A stretch of DNA of 64,000 nt. It comes from Arsenophonus sp031446145 (GTDB lineage Bacteria; Pseudomonadota; Gammaproteobacteria; Enterobacterales; Enterobacteriaceae). A program made the position numbers and the translations under genes. The DNA lies in assembly GCA_031446145.1 (NCBI GenBank), contig CP132903.1, positions 682,001-746,000 on the forward strand, given 5' to 3'. This document shows, piece by piece, positions 10,288 through 20,412 of this stretch. Every line of letters starts with the position of its first letter. Within the stretch, counting starts at the first letter, position 1. The notes below the pieces were generated by a model. The model was not told where the DNA came from. It was given only the letters and a program-made list of their open reading frames with translations, and ran no database searches.

Positions 10288-11366
10288 TATATTTTTATTA
10301 ATCTTTAATTTTTAAAAAAAATAAATACAAAATATTAGAAAATAAAATATAACTTTATTTAGATTTTTTTTATTTTTTCTTTGAAAAAATAGTAGCATGT
10401 ATATTTTTTATATAAAATATTATTTAGTTTTTTTTAAATGATATATAATATGTATTTTTTTTTGGATGTTAGATTACAAATTATATACGATAAATTTTTT
10501 TATTTTAATTATAAAAATATTATAAATATTATTAAAAAATGATATTATGATTAAATTTTAATGTTTAATTTTTATAGTATTGAAAATATAATTTTTAGAT
10601 TAATAAAAAATTTTGTATAAAAAATAAATTAATTATTTTTGAAAAAAAGTTTTTAATGATTATTTTATTAGACTATTTAGTTATCATGAATTAATATAAT
10701 AAAATTATCCAATTTAATTTTGTAACATTATTTTATAATTTTTATGAATATTTATAATATTTTTAATTAACCAGTGATTTATATTTTTTAAGAAAATATT
10801 AAAATTTCTGTATTATAAACATTTAACACATTAATAATTTATTTTTTATATTTATACTTTATATATTATTTATCTTGTTATATATAAATTTGTATTCATT
10901 AAATATTATAAAAAAACAGGTATTTTTTAAAAAAAATTGATTTTATAAATTGAATAAAGTTAATTTTAAATTAATTATTATATTTTATGACCAATTTTTT
11001 ATAAAAATTTGTAATATTTTTTGTAAAATTTTTTATATGAAATATTTTTGTGAAGTTAGATCACTTTCAGCTATTGTTATATAAAATACTTTGATTGTAA
11101 AGTTAAAGTATTTAAATACAAAAAATTTTAATTGTAATATTCAATTATTAATTATATTAATATAATTAATGACCGTTTATTTTTTAAAAAAAATATATAC
11201 GATAATCATTTCAGATATTTATTTTTTTAAAAAGATGATAGCTATTATTGAAATTTTATTTTATTAAATAAATAATCAGTATGATTGATAAAATTGTATT
11301 TTTTATATTTGTATAGAAAAAATATTAAGTGTCAGATAAAGAAGTTATTGTAAAATTATTATGTGT
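10288..11366. other. AT-rich spacer between coaD and waaP
   Basis: About 1.1 kb between convergent coaD and waaP. No frame, RNA fold or repeat that stands out from A/T noise. In relatives this part of the LPS locus carries further core and O-antigen genes, so it may be the scar of their loss (inference). Confidence 0.5.
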
Positions 11367-12161
11367 TTAAAATTTGTGTTTAACGGTGTGTTTTTGAATT
11401 TTTTTTGCTTTAAGAGAAGCGTTTAATATCATTTTTTTTTCATTATTAAAAATATTTCTTAAATTTTTATTAAAATAAATTTTTAAAAAACGAAAAATAT
11501 CTCTTTTTGTTAAACCTATATTTAGTGAAGAATAATATAATCCAATAAGATCTTTATTTTTCCAGCGTTTTGGTACGCTTCTTCTTAATTGAGCGCGGTG
11601 TAGATCAATGATAGAAATTTTTATTTTTTTAGTATTATTAATTGGTATATGTAATAAAAAATGACAAATATAACAATCGCGATGATTAACTCCAGATTGA
11701 TGCATTTTTCTTATAATTTGAGCTAATTGATAAATTAATATTTTTTTTATTCTAAAATTTGGAGTTATATTTTTCCAATTCTTACAAAAATGTTCTAAAC
11801 TAATAGTAGGGGCAAGTGCTTTAGTAATAATAAACGATTTTCTTTTTAAGATATTATTTTTTTGTTCAGCAAAAACTTTAACATCCATAGTATTAATTCT
11901 AGCATTAGTTAAATGTTGAATTATTTTCCATTCTCTTTTAGCTCCTAATATTGGTAATTTTAAAAAAAGTAAATTTTTTATGATTTCTTTTATTGTAGTA
12001 CCATAGTGAATTTTAATGAAATATTTTTCTTTATTAAGTTGAAAATATACAGTTTTTCTTGTTTCTAATTGACGGATAATTTTTCCGTGTAGTTGTTCTA
12101 TTTCTTTAAAATGGTCTTTATCTTTCCATAAAGACTTGAAAGGTTCTTGAATTTCTAACAT
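11367..12161 (-). CDS. waaP: LPS core heptose(I) kinase
   Basis: 264 residues (E. coli WaaP 265). Phosphorylates heptose I of the inner core with ATP, which strengthens the outer membrane against detergents and cationic peptides. It aligns end to end: MLEIQEPFKSLWKDKDHF at the start, FIKIHYGTTIKEIIKNL with the ATP-binding lysine, FIITKALAPTISLEHFC, the kinase catalytic loop SGVNHRDCYICHFLLH (about residues 155-170), and IIDLHRAQLRRSVPKRW with the metal-binding Asp. The ATG lies one base after the waaG stop (TGA-T-ATG), so the pair is almost certainly co-translated. Retention of a core-decorating kinase in so small a genome is notable. Confidence 0.96.
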   Translation of the reverse strand: MLEIQEPFKSLWKDKDHFKEIEQLHGKIIRQLETRKTVYFQLNKEKYFIKIHYGTTIKEIIKNLLFLKLPILGAKREWKIIQHLTNARINTMDVKVFAEQKNNILKRKSFIITKALAPTISLEHFCKNWKNITPNFRIKKILIYQLAQIIRKMHQSGVNHRDCYICHFLLHIPINNTKKIKISIIDLHRAQLRRSVPKRWKNKDLIGLYYSSLNIGLTKRDIFRFLKIYFNKNLRNIFNNEKKMILNASLKAKKIQKHTVKHKF

Positions 12162-12162
12162 A

Positions 12163-13278
12163 TCAGCACCCTAAAATGACATTTGCAGCTTTTTCAGGTA
12201 AGCTGTATAAATCTTGAGTATAAGAAAAATAAAATGCTGATTTTGACCATTTTTTTAATAAAGATTTGTTAAGCAAACTGGTCATTAAAGCAGAATTAAG
12301 ATTTTTTTGTTTGTATGGTTGTTGTATAATTATCCCGCAATTTGCTTTTTTAATATATGGTGCGTATCCACAAATTGCTGTGGTTATAACAGGTAATCCA
12401 GCTGTAATTGCTTCTATTAAAACCATACCAGCAGCTTCTTGGTAAGCTGGGTGTACTAATATATCAGCAGATAGCATTAATTTATTTATATCAGTACGTC
12501 CATAAAAAAATAAGACTTTTTGCTCTATATTAAGTTTTTTTGCAAGAAGTTTATAATTTTTAGGGTTATCTTGACCTACAACTATTAAAGTAGTTTTATT
12601 TTTTAATATGTTAGGTAAATTTGAAATTGCTTTTAATGTACGATCGACTCCCTTACGTTTAAAATCTGAACCAACTTGTAGTAACAGAAAATCTTTTTCT
12701 TGAATACCATTTTCTTGTCGAAATTTTTTTTTTGCATCAAGAATTTTGTAATTATATTTGTTATTAATTTCAATTCCAGGTGGTAATATATAAAAACGTT
12801 TATTAGGTGTGTTGTAATGTTTTTTAAAATCATGAATTTGTTTTTGAGTTAACATTAATAATTTTGTATGACTATTAGTATCAAATACAGCTTTTTCATA
12901 AGAAATATAATGTTTATATCTTGTAGTGATTTTATATAAAAAATTTTTTTCTTTTTCGACTTTTTCAGCATAACAAATATCTGCGGCATAATAAATATCT
13001 AGACCTGGCATTTTATTGAAACCAATCGTAATATCGACAGGATATTTTATCAAATGTTTTTTTACTGTTTGATAAAACAAATCATTTCTTCCGTGATTTG
13101 TTTTTGCTTGTACAGGTATTAAAATAACATGTATATGTTCGGGAATTTTATCATTCCATTGCATTGTGTAAACACGTATTTCGTGTCCTCTTTTATGACA
13201 AACATTAATAATTTTCAGGCAATCTCTTTGTAGGCCTCCAAAAGGAAAATATTTATATAAACAACATGCAATTTTCAT
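12163..13278 (-). CDS. waaG: LPS core glucosyltransferase I
   Basis: 371 residues (E. coli WaaG 374), a GT4-family enzyme that adds the first glucose of the outer core to heptose II. Visible: CLYKYFPFGGLQRDCLKI at the N terminus, TNHGRNDLFYQ, VGFNKMPGLDIYYAADICYA, the linker QVGSDFKRKGVDRTLKAI, and the C-terminal HPAYQEAAGMVLIEAITAGL with the E-x7-E type catalytic region. Upstream of and coupled to waaP, as in the E. coli waaQGP order, but waaQ is absent. Its presence implies that a core beyond the heptose region is made, which makes the waaC frameshift more puzzling. Confidence 0.95.
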   Translation of the reverse strand: MKIACCLYKYFPFGGLQRDCLKIINVCHKRGHEIRVYTMQWNDKIPEHIHVILIPVQAKTNHGRNDLFYQTVKKHLIKYPVDITIGFNKMPGLDIYYAADICYAEKVEKEKNFLYKITTRYKHYISYEKAVFDTNSHTKLLMLTQKQIHDFKKHYNTPNKRFYILPPGIEINNKYNYKILDAKKKFRQENGIQEKDFLLLQVGSDFKRKGVDRTLKAISNLPNILKNKTTLIVVGQDNPKNYKLLAKKLNIEQKVLFFYGRTDINKLMLSADILVHPAYQEAAGMVLIEAITAGLPVITTAICGYAPYIKKANCGIIIQQPYKQKNLNSALMTSLLNKSLLKKWSKSAFYFSYTQDLYSLPEKAANVILGC

Positions 13279-14417
13279 ATGAATAAAAGTTTTATTTTAT
13301 AATTAATTTTAATTTTATGTTTTCTTAAATTTTTATTACTTAAAATTTTAATAATGTTATTTTTATTATTACGTTTAGTATTTGACTGTGATATTTTTTG
13401 TGTTCTGTTTTTTGTTGCTTAAGATTTTTAATGTGTGGCAATAAAAAAAATTTTAAAGACTCAATTAAAAAAATATTACAAATATATTATATAATATATG
13501 ATAAAGATCATTTCTTTTTGTTAAAATTTTATTTAGTATAATTTTAAATATTTATAAAATCTTTGTAGATTGTAGTTTTATAAATAATTTTAATTTTTTT
13601 TAGTTATATATAAAAATATAGAGGTCATGATTATATATTCTTAAAAATATATTTATTGTTTTAGATAAATAATAAATTAGTGTTTTATATGTTTTTTTTA
13701 TTTCTTTTTTTGTTTTTTTTGCAAAAATTATTATAAATATAGCATATATTTTTTTATATGTTACATATAATTTTTAGTATTTTAAAAATAAAAACAATAT
13801 TACTATAAAAATAATATTTAATTTTAAAAAAATCGACAATAAATAGAAAACAAAATTTGTGCAAATTAGTTAATATTTTTTAAAAGATAATTTTTTTAAC
13901 ACTATTTTCTAAATTTAGAAAAGATACTTATATTATATTGATTAATTAAAAATTATTGTATGAATTTTATTAAATTGAATGTATATAAAAAGTTTCTTTA
14001 TGTAGTATTTATATACAAATATATTTTTATCTATATGTATTTTTATGAAAATATTATTATTTTAAATAAATGTTTTTTGAAATTTTATTTTAAAAAAACA
14101 AAAAATATCTGTAATTGTAAATGTATAAATTTTGCTTAAATAATGGTGAACTTAATTTGTTCAAGATTTTTTCATATCAAATATTTTAAAAAACAATATT
14201 TTTTTGTAATGATTGTAGTTTTTTTTGTAAAATATTCTATTTATGGAATACTTTATTTTTAAAATATTCATCACAATAAAACATTGAAGTACTTTATGGA
14301 TAGTATCCTTATATTTGTATAAATGAAACAGATCAAACTATATTGACATATCAAACATGCTATAAATTAATTTTTGTGCAGATTTTTTAAAATTTACTTC
14401 GTATTTTTGGAGTACAC
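13279..14417. other. Divergent spacer between waaG and hldE
   Basis: About 1.14 kb. It contains an 18-base perfect palindrome TTTTCTAAATTTAGAAAA at 13905-13922; nothing else stands out. In E. coli glnE lies just upstream of hldE; no trace of it is readable here. Confidence 0.5.
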
Positions 14418-15836
14418 ATGGATATTACTTTTCCTGATTTCAAAAAAGCTACTGTTTTAGTAGTTGGTGACGTAATGTTAGACCGTTATTGGTATGGATC
14501 AACGGATCGTATTTCACCAGAAGCACCTGTTCCTGTGATTAGAATAGAAAAAGAAGAAGAACGTCCTGGAGGCGCTGCTAATGTTGCTATGAATATTGCT
14601 GCTTTAGGAGCTAATATTCATCTTATTGGGTTAGTTGGCATTGATGATGCTGCTGGAATTTTGATAAAAAAACTTAATGCAGCTAATGTTTGTTGTGATT
14701 TAATTACATTATCCAGTTATCCTACTATTACGAAACTAAGAATTTTATCTTATAATCAACAATTAATTAGAATTGACTTTGAAAAAAAAAATAATAATCA
14801 TTCTATGAATCTTCTTTTAGAGCGTATTCAAAAAACTTTGCCTTATATAAAAGTACTAGTACTTTCTGATTATGGTAAAGGAACCTTAAAAAATATTGCA
14901 AATATTATTGCATTAGCAAATAATGCTCAAATACCTATATTGATTGATCCAAAAGGAAGTAATTATAAAAATTACTATGGAGCTACTTTATTAACTCCAA
15001 ATATGGCTGAATTTGAAGAAATAGTTGGTATATGTTCTTCTAAGATAGAAATTGAACGTAAAGGAACAGAGTTATTGTATGCCTTGAACCTTCAAGCATT
15101 GCTTATTACACGTTCAGAAAAAGGAATGACATTGTTACAACGTAATAAAGCTCCATTGCATTTATCCACTCAAGCAAAGGAAGTATATGATGTTACAGGA
15201 GCTGGTGATACAGTAATTGGTGTATTAGCTACTGCTTTAGCAGTTTCTCTTAATTTTTATCAAGCATCTATATTAGCTAATATTGCTGCTGGAATAGTAG
15301 TTGGAAAATTAGGTACTTCTGCAATTTCATCTCTTGAGTTAGAAAAAAAAATTTACAGTAATGACAATAAGTTTGGTTTAGTAAATGAAAGAGACTTAAA
15401 AAAAGCTGTAAGTATTGCTCGTAAAAATGGAAAAAAAATAGTTATGACTAATGGTTGTTTTGATATTATCCATGCTGGACATGTCATATATCTATCCAAT
15501 GCACGTAAATTAGGTGATTTATTGATTGTTGCAGTTAATGGTGATGAATCAGTTAAACGTTTGAAAGGTATGAATCGTCCTATTAATAGATTAGCTCAAC
15601 GCATGATCGTATTAGGAGGATTAAATGCAGTAGATTGGGTAGTTTCTTTTGATGAGGAAACACCTCAACGTTTGATCAGTAATATTTTGCCAGATATATT
15701 AGTCAAGGGTGGTGATTATAAGATAGAAGATATTTCCGGTAGTAAAGAAGTTTTAGCTGCTGGTGGTGAAGTAAAAATACTTAATTTTGAATATGGATTA
15801 TCTACTACTAAGATTATTAATAAAGTTATTACTTAA
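14418..15836 (+). CDS. hldE: Bifunctional heptose 7-phosphate kinase / heptose 1-phosphate adenylyltransferase
   Basis: 472 residues (E. coli HldE 477), making ADP-D,D-heptose for HldD. The N-terminal PfkB/ribokinase-like kinase has VVGDVMLDRYWYG (about residues 15-27), EERPGGAANVAMN and the anion-hole/base motif DVTGAGDTVIGV (about 260-271). The C-terminal cytidylyltransferase-like domain begins near residue 340 with MTNGCFDIIHAGHV (HxGH) and has a KGGDYK motif. An in-frame A10 run (14782-14791) leaves the gene open, a useful comparison with the A10 run that breaks waaC. Distant from hldD but in the same pathway; with it the ADP-heptose supply is complete apart from gmhA and gmhB. Confidence 0.97.
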   Translation: MDITFPDFKKATVLVVGDVMLDRYWYGSTDRISPEAPVPVIRIEKEEERPGGAANVAMNIAALGANIHLIGLVGIDDAAGILIKKLNAANVCCDLITLSSYPTITKLRILSYNQQLIRIDFEKKNNNHSMNLLLERIQKTLPYIKVLVLSDYGKGTLKNIANIIALANNAQIPILIDPKGSNYKNYYGATLLTPNMAEFEEIVGICSSKIEIERKGTELLYALNLQALLITRSEKGMTLLQRNKAPLHLSTQAKEVYDVTGAGDTVIGVLATALAVSLNFYQASILANIAAGIVVGKLGTSAISSLELEKKIYSNDNKFGLVNERDLKKAVSIARKNGKKIVMTNGCFDIIHAGHVIYLSNARKLGDLLIVAVNGDESVKRLKGMNRPINRLAQRMIVLGGLNAVDWVVSFDEETPQRLISNILPDILVKGGDYKIEDISGSKEVLAAGGEVKILNFEYGLSTTKIINKVIT

Positions 15837-16042
15837 AAAATAAGTAGTATAGATTTTAGAAAATTTAAAAAAGCCGTAATTTATTGATTATTTTTTACAA
15901 AATTATATTAAAAATTTTTATAAAATAAAAACCATTACTTTCAAAAAAGTGAATTCAATATTTTAAAAAAATAATTACTTTTTTTAAAAGTTTTAGAAAA
16001 AGCAAGATATTTCTTATTTATTAAACTTTAATATGTTGAAAT

Positions 16043-16318
16043 TTATTTAGTTACCAAATTTTTACTCTTAAAACGTTTTTCTAATTTGTTAAGTCTATTT
16101 TCAATACACTGCATTTTTTTATGAATTTTTAGCACACTTTCAGTGTGCATATTGAATTTTTCTTTTGAAACAAAATTTAATTTTTTTAATTGTTCTTGTA
16201 ATATTTCATGTATTTTTTTTTCAAAATCACTACCTAAATCGCGTATTTCCTGAGGCAGATTTTTTTTTATTTGAAATATAATTTGTTCAATTTTTTTTTT
16301 GTCCATTACATCGATCAT
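16043..16318 (-). CDS. ubiK: Ubiquinone biosynthesis accessory factor UbiK
   Basis: 91 residues (E. coli UbiK/YqiC 96). A small coiled-coil protein of the BMFP family that helps UbiJ and the late ubiquinone-synthesis complex. Matches in order: KKKIEQIIFQIKKNLPQEIR, DFEKKIHEILQEQLKKLNFV, S-K-E-K-F-N-M-H-T, and a C-terminal heptad segment CIENRLNKLEKRF. The start at 16318 gives MIDVMDKKK; an internal ATG three codons later plus one is possible, but E. coli begins M-I-D. It lies head to head with ribB, exactly as in E. coli. Confidence 0.88.
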   Translation of the reverse strand: MIDVMDKKKIEQIIFQIKKNLPQEIRDLGSDFEKKIHEILQEQLKKLNFVSKEKFNMHTESVLKIHKKMQCIENRLNKLEKRFKSKNLVTK

Positions 16319-16844
16319 TCAAATTATATTAAATATATTAATGTATTATTTATAATACCAAATATTTTATGTATATACAACATGTTTTTTATGAAATATT
16401 GAAGATATTATTTAGGTAAATATGATATTACCATTAATATTATTTAATAAATACATAATAATTTTTATAAATAGGTTTATCTTGAATTTTAGTTTTATTA
16501 TTTAAAAATAATAATTGTATTAAAAAATATATTTTTTTGTTCTTTTGATTGCTAGATAACTATATTCACGATATAGTTTTGTTTTTATATTATATCGGAA
16601 TATTTTTATGTATTTTTGATATTAAACGTTAAAAAAAATAAGTATGTCGATATTTAATTATATTAATCAATAATTGGCATAAAAAGTAATATGAAAAAAT
16701 CTAGAACTGACGTTTATGTTTAGATTGGAGAAAGATAACAATACTTATAGGTTTAAGAAGTGCTAATTTCTATACAGATGAAAATTTTATATTCCCAATT
16801 TTTTGCGCTGGTTCTGGTAATATTTATTTAATGAGGGTTTTACC
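16319..16844. other. ubiK/ribB divergent spacer with ribB leader
   Basis: The right half (about 16690-16844) is the ribB leader described separately. The left half is A/T-rich and must carry the ubiK promoter and, presumably, the ribB promoter. A segment GGTTTATCTTG at about 16474-16484 could be the 5' partner of the riboswitch closing stem (AAGATAAC at 16732-16739), but this is weak. Confidence 0.45.
16681..16746 (+). promoter_or_regulatory. Degraded FMN riboswitch (RFN element), 3' half, upstream of ribB
   Basis: The E. coli ribB leader contains an FMN riboswitch ending in a CCGACGGTTAGAGTCCGGAT / GGGAGAGAGTAAC segment. Here the same place holds CTGACGTTTATGTT (16707-16720) followed by AGATTGGAGAAAGATAAC (16722-16739), an obvious relative. 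The helix that in E. coli is TCCGG/CCGGA is replaced by a fully paired AATCTA (16698-16703) / TAGATT (16721-16726), that is, both sides changed together. The 5' half with its ACCGGCGGT core cannot be recognised upstream. Seen: similarity plus paired stem. Inferred: an eroded, perhaps non-functional switch. Confidence 0.5.
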
Positions 16845-16845
16845 A
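16815..16845 (+). promoter_or_regulatory. Ribosome-binding-site hairpin of ribB
   Basis: TGGTAA (16815-16820) is complementary to TTACCA (16840-16845), which ends on the A of the ribB start codon, and the loop carries the Shine-Dalgarno GAGGG (16833-16837). The E. coli ribB leader has the same TGGTAA...GAGG...TTACCATG arrangement. This suggests that control of initiation, or at least the leader architecture, has been kept although the sensor part is decayed. Confidence 0.45.
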
Positions 16846-17495
16846 TGAATCAGATGTTACGTTTTTTATATAAAAATCCTATTGAACGTATAAAATATGC
16901 TCTTGATGCATTACGTCAAGGTAACGGAGTTATGGTACTTGATGATGAACAACGTGAAAATGAAGGTGATATGGTTTTTGCAGCGGAAACTATGACGATA
17001 TCACAAATGGCATTATCTATTCGACATGGTAGTGGAATTGTTTGTCTTTGTATAACAGAAGAAAAGTGTAAGCAATTACAATTGCCTATGATGGTTAAAA
17101 AAAATTCTAGCCAATTTCAAACTCCATTTACTGTTAGTATTGAAGCATCAAAAGGTGTGACAACTGGTGTTTCAGCCAGTGATCGTTTAATAACTATTCG
17201 TGCTGCTATTAATGATGACGCAATCCCAAGTGATTTAAATAGACCAGGTCATGTTTTTCCTTTAAGAGCTAAAGCAGGTGGTGTATTAGAACGTCGTGGT
17301 CATACAGAGGCTACCATTGATTTAATGATTTTAGCAGGTTTTAAGCCAGCTGGCGTTTTATGTGAGTTAACAAATGATGATGGTACAATGGCAAGAATGC
17401 AAGAAGTACTGCTATTTGGAAAAGAAAATAATATGCCGGTAATAACTATTGATGATGTAGTGATATATCGTCAGAGTTTAAAAAAAAATACTTAA
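16845..17495 (+). CDS. ribB: 3,4-dihydroxy-2-butanone 4-phosphate synthase
   Basis: 216 residues (E. coli 217). Turns ribulose 5-phosphate into DHBP and formate, one of the two branches of riboflavin synthesis. Acidic metal-binding segment VMVLDDEQRENEGDMVFAAE (about residues 27-46), RHGSGIVCLCITEE, RPGHVFPLRAKAGGVLERRG and the HTEATIDL motif are all present; the ending ELTNDDGTMARMQE is intact. The GAGGG site and ATG are conserved with E. coli (MNQ start). Single-domain form without GTP cyclohydrolase II. Vitamin B2 synthesis is a common reason for keeping a symbiont. Confidence 0.97.
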   Translation: MNQMLRFLYKNPIERIKYALDALRQGNGVMVLDDEQRENEGDMVFAAETMTISQMALSIRHGSGIVCLCITEEKCKQLQLPMMVKKNSSQFQTPFTVSIEASKGVTTGVSASDRLITIRAAINDDAIPSDLNRPGHVFPLRAKAGGVLERRGHTEATIDLMILAGFKPAGVLCELTNDDGTMARMQEVLLFGKENNMPVITIDDVVIYRQSLKKNT

Positions 17496-18947
17496 AATAT
17501 ACTTTAATCATAAAAAATAAATGTGTGCCCAGTTTTTTATATTTTTTTATAAAAGAATATTGTTATAAAAATTATTTTTTATTTATCACTGAATGTTCTG
17601 TCATTATAGACAGATCTATGGTGATATAATAATTTTAAAAAATTATTTTTTTATATAATACTTATGCTTTTTTTAATAAAATGATAATAATGTTCTAAAT
17701 TTATATTTTTGTTGTAAAAAATATTATATAATTATTTATAAAAATAATGTTTTTAAAAATTTAATATATTATATAAATATATGATGATTAATGTATAAAG
17801 AATTTATATTTTATTGATTTTAAATTTTGTTTTTATTATAGTTTTTTATAAAAATATATTTAGAAATTATGTTTATTGATAATATAATAAGTTTAATATT
17901 AAGATAATTTTTTATTGATATATTTAATGAAAAAAATTACAAATTTAAATATTAGCGAAAGAAATATTTCTTTTTTTTGGATAAAATAAAAATAATTTAA
18001 TATATAAAAAATTTTATTTTATAATAAATAGTAATTTGTTAAAAAAAATTAAGATATATCGAAATTATTTACAGAATAAAACATGTATTTTAACAATATT
18101 TTTTTATGTGAACGATATAAGTTTTTTGTATTGTATTTATAATCTTTATTTAATGATTTTATTTAATTTTTTTGTAAAAAGATAATTAAAACTCTAAATT
18201 TAAATTATATAAATTTGCTAATTATTTATTAATGTGTGCTATAAAAAGCATAATAATTATTGATAATAAAAACTAATAGAATATATTAGTTTCAAATATA
18301 GTTTTTTTATGCTGAATGCTGATTTATATTGATGTTTTTTGTAGTGATAAAAATCAATATTTTTCATGAAGGAAGTGTTTATAAGTACTTAAAAATAATT
18401 AAAATAAAATTCACTATTGGTAATTTCATTATAGAAATAAAAAAGAATAAAAAAAGAATATTTGTATTTAAATAAATACTGAAAATATGTGAATTGTATC
18501 TTTTTGATAGAAATTGCTTTTAATAAGTAATCCAATATTTTTTATAATAAAATTTATTAAATTAATTATATAATATTAAACAAAAAAAATTTATTTGAAT
18601 TTGTTTTGATATTTCTTATATATTATGATTGTAAACAATATTTTATGAATGAAAAATAAAATTATTAATATTTTTAAAATTTTTTATGAATTTAAATAAA
18701 AATATCATTTAAAGATATTATTACAACACTGAATATGTAATTTATAATTTTTTAATGTAGAGGATATAATTTACAATAATTACATGTAAAATATTTAAAA
18801 AATGTATAAATATTTTTTTAAAAGAATGTTTGGAATCTAAAAATATTTTTTATTGGAAGTATTTTAATTTTGATACAATCACAGTTTTTTGTAAAAATTA
18901 CATCATTGATATAGATAGATAAAATATGCATGAATTAGAGAACTTTT
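17496..18947. other. AT-rich spacer between ribB and nudF
   Basis: About 1.45 kb with no gene. It contains one G+C-richer imperfect hairpin, TATCAC (17584-17589) / GTGATA (17621-17626) with an inner CTGTC (17598-17602) / GACAG (17609-17613), about 90 bases after the ribB stop. It is not followed by a T-run of the terminator kind. Several ancestral genes between the ribB and nudF positions of E. coli are missing. Confidence 0.5.
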
Positions 18948-19589
18948 ATGGATTATAAAAAAAATATAGCATTTCAATTTACTCAAGATGATGTGAAAAT
19001 ACTAAGTAAATCTTACCTTTATAAAGGTTTTTTTTCTATTATCAAATACCGATTTAAACATAAATTATTTGATAATAGTTGGAGCAAAGAAATAGAAAGA
19101 GAAGTTTTTGAAAGAGGGAATGGAGGAGTTGTTTTACCTTATGATCCCCATTTTGACAAAGTATTATTAATTGAACAAATACGAGTACCAGCTATTACAA
19201 GTAGTGTTACCCCATGGCTTTTAGAAACTATTTCTGGGATACAAGAAAAAAATGAAACATTAGAAGAATTGATTCGTCGTGAAGCTAAAGAAGAAGCTGG
19301 TATTTTTATTAAACGTTATTATTATGCATTAAGCTATCTTAGCAGTCCAGGAGGTACAACAGAAAGGATTTATGTAAATATTGGTGAAATAGATACGTCA
19401 ATCATAAAAGATGGCAGTTTGCATGGATTGAAAACTCAAAATGAGGACATACGTGTTCATATTGTTGATCGTTTAAAGGCTTATAAGTGGGTTCAATTAG
19501 GTATAATTGATAATGCAGCTACGGTAATTGCAATACAATGGTTACAATTAAATTACATTATGCTTAAAAAGCATTGGTTACATAATTAA
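18948..19589 (+). CDS. nudF: ADP-ribose pyrophosphatase (Nudix)
   Basis: 213 residues (E. coli NudF 209). Hydrolyses ADP-ribose to AMP and ribose 5-phosphate, a house-cleaning and NAD-recycling function in the cytosol. The full Nudix box G-x5-E-x7-R-E-x2-E-E-x-G is present (from SGIQEKNETLEE into IRREAKEEAG, about residues 105-127), followed by the downstream YLSSPGGTTERIYV typical of ADPRases, with Pro-Gly sixteen or so residues after the box. In E. coli nudF starts the cluster ending in parE; the genes between (yqiB, cpdA, yqiA) are gone here. Confidence 0.92.
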   Translation: MDYKKNIAFQFTQDDVKILSKSYLYKGFFSIIKYRFKHKLFDNSWSKEIEREVFERGNGGVVLPYDPHFDKVLLIEQIRVPAITSSVTPWLLETISGIQEKNETLEELIRREAKEEAGIFIKRYYYALSYLSSPGGTTERIYVNIGEIDTSIIKDGSLHGLKTQNEDIRVHIVDRLKAYKWVQLGIIDNAATVIAIQWLQLNYIMLKKHWLHN

Positions 19590-20412
19590 TAAATTATTTT
19601 CTATATAAAATTATCCGTATAGATATTATTTTTTGTTTTGTATGATTGGGAAAAATTTTACTTATTAAAAAATAGTTTATAGTTATTTATTTTTTATATA
19701 AATATATTCTTTATTGATTTTATAAGTATTCTTCATAAGAATTATAAGATAATAATCTTTATAATTAGGAAAATAAGACTAAAAATTAAAAATTTTATTT
19801 AAAGATATTATTATTAGGTTCAGTTATTATTATAAATATCCTAATAAAAAATACTTTTATTAAAAGTTAATAAGTGATAAAATATAATAGATATAATTAA
19901 TCATTAAAATAAAAATATTAAATTTTAATGTAACATAAAATTTCTTACATCATTTTTTAATTTATAAATATTTTTGAGATTATTTATATTTTTATCAGTA
20001 ATAATATTATTTATTTTTCAAATAAATACAATATTTTAAAAAAATTAAGTTATATTTATTTTTTAATTGTCGAAATATATCAAAATATTTTTTTATCCAA
20101 AATATTTTTTATCTAAAAAATTATAGATTAACTTTGAGATTTTATCAGTATTAAAAATATTATTTTAACATTTGTTAAAAAATTTTTTATTTAAAAACAT
20201 AAATTTTTAACATTTTGTAATGTTAATACATTTCAGATGATATCTTTTTATTAAGATATGCATTAAAGTATTTTTTAATTTTTATAAAAACCATCAATAA
20301 AAAATAAATATTTTAAAAAAATATTTAAAATTTATTTATATCGAAGTAAATATGAGAATTTTTTATTTTTGATTAGCATATTACTTCGTTATAGTAAAAT
20401 CATAAAAATAAT
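19590..20412. other. Spacer where yqiB, cpdA and yqiA would lie
   Basis: About 820 bases between nudF and parE. In E. coli this interval carries yqiB, cpdA and yqiA; no residual reading frame of any of them can be read. Loss of cpdA (cAMP phosphodiesterase) is therefore inferred. Confidence 0.5.

Noticed and set aside
14341..14366. TTGACA...TATAAA as the hldE promoter
   Set aside because: The boxes are only 12 bases apart instead of about 17, and equally good AT-rich boxes occur everywhere.
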